Assembly (NCBI RefSeq): GCF_039414295.1
Contig: NZ_JBCITM010000005.1
Location: 62,001-126,000 of the forward strand
Source: Anoxynatronum sibiricum
GTDB taxonomy: Bacteria; Bacillota; Clostridia; Peptostreptococcales; Tindalliaceae
Length of the DNA stretch: 64,000 bases
Direction: 5' to 3'
Part shown: positions 59,831 to 64,000 of the stretch, piece after piece
Numbering within the stretch: position 1 is the first letter of the stretch
How the letters are laid out: every line of letters begins with the position of its first letter
The notes under the pieces: generated by a model
What the model was told of the DNA's origin: nothing
Seen by the model: only the letters and a program-made list of their open reading frames with translations
The model's database searches: none
Program-made: the position numbers and the translations under genes

Positions 59831-59857
59831 ACGGAGAGCCGGCAGGCTCTCCGTTTT
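59831..59857. terminator. Bidirectional terminator between SRP RNA and EAL gene
   Basis: ACGGAGAGCC (59831-59840), loop GGCA, GGCTCTCCGT (59845-59854), then T-rich on the plus strand and TTTATTGTTG on the minus strand. Confidence 0.88.
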
Positions 59858-59902
59858 CGTATATAGGTATCACTTTGTATAGGCGTCTGAAAATGAAAGG
59901 GG

Positions 59903-62272
59903 CTACGACAGCTTGGGCTTCAGTGTTCCCTGGCGCAGCAGCATTTCCATTTTAGCAGCCGGAAGCGGCGGGCTGAAGTGGTAGCCCTGGCCCAGCTGGC
60001 AGGAGGCCTCTTGAACCATGGCCAACTGTTGCAGGGTTTCAATACCTTCTGCCACCAGGGTCAGCCCGAGAGAGTGACCCATGGAAATAATGGTGGAGAC
60101 CACCGTGTGGGCCTGGCGGCTGCTGGTGAGAATGCTCACAAAAGATCGGTCAATCTTCAGCGTGTCAATGGGCAGGCGCACCACATAGCTGAGAGAAGAA
60201 TAACCGGTGCCAAAATCGTCCAGCGAAATGCGAATGCCCATGGAACGGAGGGTGTTCAGGCGAATGATGTTCTCTTCCACCTGTTGAATCACGGCACTTT
60301 CTGTTACTTCCAGTTCCAGAAGCGCCGGCGGCAGCCCAGACTCGTTCAGAGCCTGACGCACATAGGAAACAAAGTCGGGAGATTCAAACTGTCTGGCAGA
60401 AATGTTCACGGCCATTACCACCGGGCGCAGCCCCTGGTCCATCCACTGCCGGTTTTGCCGACAGGCCTCCAACAGTGCCCATTTTCCCAGGCGGTTGATA
60501 AGCCCTGTGTTTTCGGCTGCAGGAATGAACAGATCGGGGGCCAGCCTTCCTTTTACAGGGTGCTGCCAGCGGATAAGAGCCTCAACCGTGTGAATGTTGC
60601 CGGTTTTCAAATCCACCAGAGGCTGATATTCCAGCAAAAATTCTTTGCGATCCAGCGCCAGCGACATTTCTTCTTCAAAAATGCGGGAAGACAATACCTG
60701 CTGCTGAATGGCAATATCGAACACTTGCAGGCGGCCAGAGCCCTTCTCTTTTGCCAAATTCTTGGCAAAACCCGCATTTTTCAGAAGCTCATCCAGTGTT
60801 TCCCCTTGCAGGGGGAAAGTGGCAAGCCCGGCACTAAAGGTGATAGACACTTTCTCGCTGGCCAGTTCATAGGGCTCCTGGAGTTTTTGAAGGAGCACAT
60901 ACGCGGCTTTTTCAGCCTCTGCTAAACCCTGGTAAGAATGACAGATGAGAATAAACTCATCACTCTGACCCCGGTAAAGGCGGCAGTGGTCGCCAGAATA
61001 GATTTGCAGCCGGTGGCCGGCCATGCGCAAGAGCTGGTTGCCTTCCCGGTAACCGAAACGTTCGTTGATTCGTTTGAAATTATCGGCGGCCACCAACAGC
61101 AACGGGAGTAAAGGGACGTTTTCTTCATCTTTGAAAGGCTCGGTTAACTCCCTGAAATCCTGGTGGAGCACCCGTTGATTGGCGAGGCCGGTGACGGGAT
61201 CATAATAGGTGAGATCTGCCAGCCGGTCCATCATCACGTTGAAGGTATGGCCCGCCCGGCCAATTTCATCCCGGGTGTGGGGGGTGGCGCGCACCGTGAG
61301 GTCGCCGGCTGAGGCCTGGGTAAAAAGCCGCTCCAGTTCAATAATGGGGTGGGAGAAATGACGGGCCAGCAATAGTGAAGCCAGTATGCCGCCCAGCATT
61401 ACCAGCAGCAGGGTGGTGAAGAACTGCTCATGAAAAGCAGCGATGCCTGCCATGATACTGGTGTGGGTCGCACCCACATAAAGCATCCAGTCGGTGCCGG
61501 CCACCGGCGCAAACCCCATATGCATTTGGGTTGCGTTAGCAGCGTAGCTGCCAATTCCCGGTTGTTGCGTTTGAAGGGTCTGAGAAACAAAAGAAGTGAA
61601 GCTTTCAAAATGGGGGGATTCTTCCCGAATGGTATCAAGGGTGGCGAGTGTCAGGGCCCATTCAGGGTGCTGTCGATGTGCCAGAATGGTGCCCTCGTAA
61701 TTGATGAGACAGGCAACGCCGTTATCCCGGTACTGAATTTGAGCCACCAGGTCTGTTAACCAGGTGCCATCCATGCGGGCAATGAGGGCGGCGGGAGATT
61801 TGTCAGAAGTTTCAATGGGCGTGGCCAGCATCACCACGGGTTGACCAGTGACGCGGCTGACAAGCACTTCAGAGACGGTGGTCTGGCCAGCCAGGGCTTG
61901 CTGAATATAGGGTCTGTCACCCAGGGGGAGGGTGTAGCCGTCAATGTAATGGGCAATTCCATCGCTGTTCACCACCGCCAGTGCCAGAAAGCCCTGGCGC
62001 TCCAGCTCCGGCAAAAGAGCATCCATCTGACGGGTCCAGTCCATGCTGCGCACCCGTTCCCGGGCCGCCAGCTCTTCAAGCCCCTTCAGTTGCAGCTGGA
62101 TCATCAGGGAGAGCTTCTCGGCGCTTTCCAGGGCCAGCAGTTCCAGCGACGCCTCGGCTTCCCTTTCAAGCACATGGGTATTGGCCTGGTAACTGGAAGC
62201 ACCTAAAATGGCAGATGCCGCCAGGATGATGGTCAGACTCAAAAATAGAATTTTTATTTTGATGCTGCGCAT
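59903..62272 (-). CDS. Cache-HAMP-GGDEF-EAL c-di-GMP phosphodiesterase
   Basis: A 789-residue membrane protein. TM1 is at ~5-27, a Cache sensor at ~30-280, TM2 at ~285-308, HAMP to ~360, then GGDEF and EAL. The GGDEF site is degenerate ('RGQSDEF', about 436-442), so cyclase activity is unlikely. The EAL domain is intact: 'EALIRWQHP' (~564), 'DDFGTGYSSLSY' and 'VAEGIET'. It probably hydrolyses c-di-GMP in response to an external ligand. I chose ATG 62272 over an upstream TTG without SD; its own SD (AGAAG) is weak. It lies where dnaX usually follows the SRP RNA in Firmicutes. Confidence 0.92.
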   Translation of the reverse strand: MRSIKIKILFLSLTIILAASAILGASSYQANTHVLEREAEASLELLALESAEKLSLMIQLQLKGLEELAARERVRSMDWTRQMDALLPELERQGFLALAVVNSDGIAHYIDGYTLPLGDRPYIQQALAGQTTVSEVLVSRVTGQPVVMLATPIETSDKSPAALIARMDGTWLTDLVAQIQYRDNGVACLINYEGTILAHRQHPEWALTLATLDTIREESPHFESFTSFVSQTLQTQQPGIGSYAANATQMHMGFAPVAGTDWMLYVGATHTSIMAGIAAFHEQFFTTLLLVMLGGILASLLLARHFSHPIIELERLFTQASAGDLTVRATPHTRDEIGRAGHTFNVMMDRLADLTYYDPVTGLANQRVLHQDFRELTEPFKDEENVPLLPLLLVAADNFKRINERFGYREGNQLLRMAGHRLQIYSGDHCRLYRGQSDEFILICHSYQGLAEAEKAAYVLLQKLQEPYELASEKVSITFSAGLATFPLQGETLDELLKNAGFAKNLAKEKGSGRLQVFDIAIQQQVLSSRIFEEEMSLALDRKEFLLEYQPLVDLKTGNIHTVEALIRWQHPVKGRLAPDLFIPAAENTGLINRLGKWALLEACRQNRQWMDQGLRPVVMAVNISARQFESPDFVSYVRQALNESGLPPALLELEVTESAVIQQVEENIIRLNTLRSMGIRISLDDFGTGYSSLSYVVRLPIDTLKIDRSFVSILTSSRQAHTVVSTIISMGHSLGLTLVAEGIETLQQLAMVQEASCQLGQGYHFSPPLPAAKMEMLLRQGTLKPKLS

Positions 62273-62312
62273 GAAAGAATCACTTCTTTTCAACAGGAAT
62301 TAAGGCGGTCAC

Positions 62313-62380
62313 ACGAATCGACTCACTCACATAAATGGATCGATTCATATAAATTGACCCATTCACATGAATCGATTCAT
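62313..62380. repeat. Repeated GAATCGATTC palindromes upstream of the EAL gene
   Basis: ATGAATCGATTCAT (62367-62380) is a perfect 14-bp palindrome. ATGGATCGATTCAT (62335-62348) lies 32 bp before it and ACGAATCGACTCAC (62313-62326) 22 bp earlier still. They are 41-95 bases upstream of the minus-strand start, in operator range. No gene is evident in 62273-62662. Confidence 0.6.
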
Positions 62381-62662
62381 TCACATCAACAGGTCATGCT
62401 CATCATGAAAAGCAGAAATGGAAAAGAAAGACATTTTGGACACACCTGTCATCATCTTATCACATGTTTGTATTATCGTCACCATTCCAAAAAACTGAAT
62501 GGGAACAGAAGGGGAAAAGTAGCCTGTCAAACCATGGGATTTATGATATAGTATTGATAGAACCCTTCAATTAGCAGGAATCAGAAGGATCAAAACGATA
62601 TTCAGCAATGATTTGAAGCTGAAATGAACAGCTGAAGAAAAGGCTGGTTTTGGGAGGAATTA

Positions 62663-63274
62663 ATGATGAACAAAGAAATCGATGCCCGGGGGCTCAACTG
62701 CCCCATGCCGCTGATTCAAACCAAGAAAGCGCTGGATGCGCTGTCAGAAGGTAGTGTGCGCACCATTGTAGACAATGAGACGGCCAAAGAAAACATTCAA
62801 AAGTTTGCCAAAAGCATGGACTACCGCTATACGGTGAAAGAAAATCAGGGTCATTTTTACATTGACATTTTTAAGGAACTGAAGTATCGGGAGATGCGTG
62901 TGCTTGACCTGGAGATGGAACCGGAGAGCCTTCCTAAAAGTGATCTGGTGGTCATGATCTCCAAAGATTATATGGGAGAAGGTTCGGAGGAGCTGGGCCG
63001 CATTCTTATGAAAGGCTACCTCTACACCCTGACCGAAGTACTGCCCATGCCCAAGACCCTGGTGTTTGTCAACGGTGGCGTCAAGCTCACCTGCGCCGGC
63101 TCCGAATCCCTTGAAAATCTGCGCAAGCTGGAAGAAAAAGGGGTGGAGATTCTCTCCTGCGGCACCTGCCTGGATTATTTCAAACTGAAGAGCATGCTCA
63201 TGGTGGGCGGCATCAGCAACATGTACACCATTGTGGAGCATTTGAACAAAGCCAAAAACACACTGCAGCTATAG
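62663..63274 (+). CDS. yedF: YedF family sulfurtransferase-like protein
   Basis: A 203-residue YedF protein. The N-terminal TusA-like domain carries 'DARGLNCPMPLIQTKKAL' with the CPxP cysteine. The C-terminal DsrE-like domain has 'VMISKDYMGEGSEELG', 'VFVNGGVKLTC', 'EILSCGTCLDYF' and a GGISNMY ending. Such two-domain YedF proteins are consistently linked to selenium metabolism in anaerobes; delivery of Se or S is proposed, not proven. GGGAGGAATTA precedes ATG 62663. A DUF3343 gene follows 54 bases later, its usual partner. Confidence 0.93.
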   Translation: MMNKEIDARGLNCPMPLIQTKKALDALSEGSVRTIVDNETAKENIQKFAKSMDYRYTVKENQGHFYIDIFKELKYREMRVLDLEMEPESLPKSDLVVMISKDYMGEGSEELGRILMKGYLYTLTEVLPMPKTLVFVNGGVKLTCAGSESLENLRKLEEKGVEILSCGTCLDYFKLKSMLMVGGISNMYTIVEHLNKAKNTLQL

Positions 63275-63328
63275 ACCCATATCGACCCGGCAACACCCGA
63301 CAAAAGACACTTCACGGGAGGCAATCAC

Positions 63329-63610
63329 ATGAATCAATGGCTGTTGGTATTTGATTCAACGCACCACGCCATGGCCGCTGAATCCCGTCTGAAAGAAAAG
63401 CCTGTCGAAGGCCTTGTTTTTCAGATGATACCCACCCCCCGCCAGATCACTGCCAGCTGCGGACTGTCGCTGCTGTTGAACGTGGATGACATCGTCCGTC
63501 TGCAGCAGGTGCGGCAGATGCTCGCCGATCATCGCATCGAATGGGTGGGGCTCTATCGAAAAGAAGCGGACAAAGAGAACCCCTGGCGGCAATGCTACGA
63601 AGACTGCTGA
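63329..63610 (+). CDS. DUF3343 putative Se/S carrier-like protein
   Basis: A 93-residue protein matching DUF3343: 'WLLVFDSTHHAMAAESRLK', 'VFQMIPTPRQITASCGLSL' with the conserved cysteine, and 'IEWVGLYRKE'. It is a small cytoplasmic protein repeatedly found beside yedF and selenium genes, and a role as Se/S carrier is proposed. GGGAGG precedes ATG 63329. Confidence 0.9.
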   Translation: MNQWLLVFDSTHHAMAAESRLKEKPVEGLVFQMIPTPRQITASCGLSLLLNVDDIVRLQQVRQMLADHRIEWVGLYRKEADKENPWRQCYEDC

Positions 63611-63814
63611 ATTGAAACGCCAATGAACAAGTGAACATCTGCAAGCTGGAAAAAATGCGAGTGAATGAACACCTGCGAGCAAGAGAAGATTTGCCAATAA
63701 TGACAACCCTGCATAAAAGATCAGCCAGCAATGCAACATGCGGCAGCCTGTTGCAGGGTTATCAAACACATCAAGAAGTGCCATTTAATCATGCAAGACG
63801 AAAGGAGTCCTTTT

Positions 63815-64000
63815 ATGGTAGTAACAGAAGTCACCAGCCTGTGGCAACAGTTGATCCACACCTATCAACTCATCACCGAAACAGAAGTGGTGGGCCGTTT
63901 GCTGGGATTTTTCATACGCCTGGTGATCATCCTGCTGCTGACCCGCATTGCCATTAGAGTACTGCAGGCTGTCGTGTCGCGCATCTTCTCTTCCCGGCAG
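63815..64000 (+). CDS. MscS-family mechanosensitive channel (3' truncated)
   Basis: The first 62 residues of a protein cut by the window edge. AAAGGAG lies 8 bases before ATG 63815. After a polar start, 'LLGFFIRLVIILLLTRIAI' forms a membrane helix followed by 'RVLQAVVSRIF', the pattern at the N-terminus of YkuT/MscS-type channels. The pore-lining helix and beta domain lie outside the window, so the call is tentative. Confidence 0.55.
   Translation, partial: MVVTEVTSLWQQLIHTYQLITETEVVGRLLGFFIRLVIILLLTRIAIRVLQAVVSRIFSSRQ

Overview
The window looks like an origin-proximal stretch of an anaerobic, low-to-mid GC Firmicute, most likely in Clostridia. Four things suggest this: a walRK-yycHI-murA-yycJ-htrA block, a long Bacillus/Clostridium-type SRP RNA with Alu domain, a DnaI/DnaD-type replication loading pair, and a complete 4-hydroxybutyryl-CoA to butyryl-CoA fermentation cluster with Bcd-EtfBA. 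I cannot fix the genus from sequence alone. Coding strands are rich in strong AGGAGG-type Shine-Dalgarno sites, and most starts below were chosen on them.

Layout. 1-4001: signalling genes (HDOD, response regulator, FIST) and two small conserved proteins. 4378-7931: purA convergent with a dnaI/dnaD replication operon. 8321-10363: large LysM-G5-M23 cell wall hydrolase. 10822-20967: the WalRK envelope regulon, with an extra secreted protein behind a WalR-box promoter, then murA and htrA. 21115-23075: PLP-dependent desulfhydrase/deaminase and glutathione peroxidase. 23200-30212: a glycerol-3-phosphate locus (HAD phosphatase, GlpP, UgpBAE, UgpC) preceded by a Pho-box-like array and a possible leader attenuator. 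Its ugpC gene is separated from the rest by a remarkable 21-bp-phased array of DnaA-box-like sites (28549-28832). 30365-32457: small redox/sulfur-type genes with CsoR-like G/C palindromes. 32847-34844: chemoreceptor.

35017-48019 is the metabolic centre. SucD and 4-hydroxybutyrate dehydrogenase (minus strand) make 4-hydroxybutyrate from succinyl-CoA. AbfT activates it, AbfD dehydrates/isomerises it to crotonyl-CoA, and Bcd-EtfBA reduce that to butyryl-CoA. Crotonase and 3-hydroxybutyryl-CoA dehydrogenase link to the acetyl-CoA branch. A PAS/sigma-54 activator lies inside the cluster, and a clear -24/-12 promoter precedes abfD. An Nfu-type Fe-S protein sits between abfD and abfT.

48461-64000: radical SAM and MBL enzymes flanking a gene fragment, a large GGDEF/HD-GYP sensor, a Nif11-like small protein divergent from two glycosyltransferases, tadA-tRNA-Ser-SRP RNA, an EAL phosphodiesterase with degenerate GGDEF, yedF-DUF3343 (selenium/sulfur metabolism) and the start of an MscS channel.

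The intergenic regions are unusually rich in short tandem repeats (7-, 8-, 13-, 17-, 21- and 25-bp periods). The strongest candidate for something undescribed is the phased DnaA-box-like array. Next come the Pho/GlpP leader and the Nif11-glycosyltransferase group.
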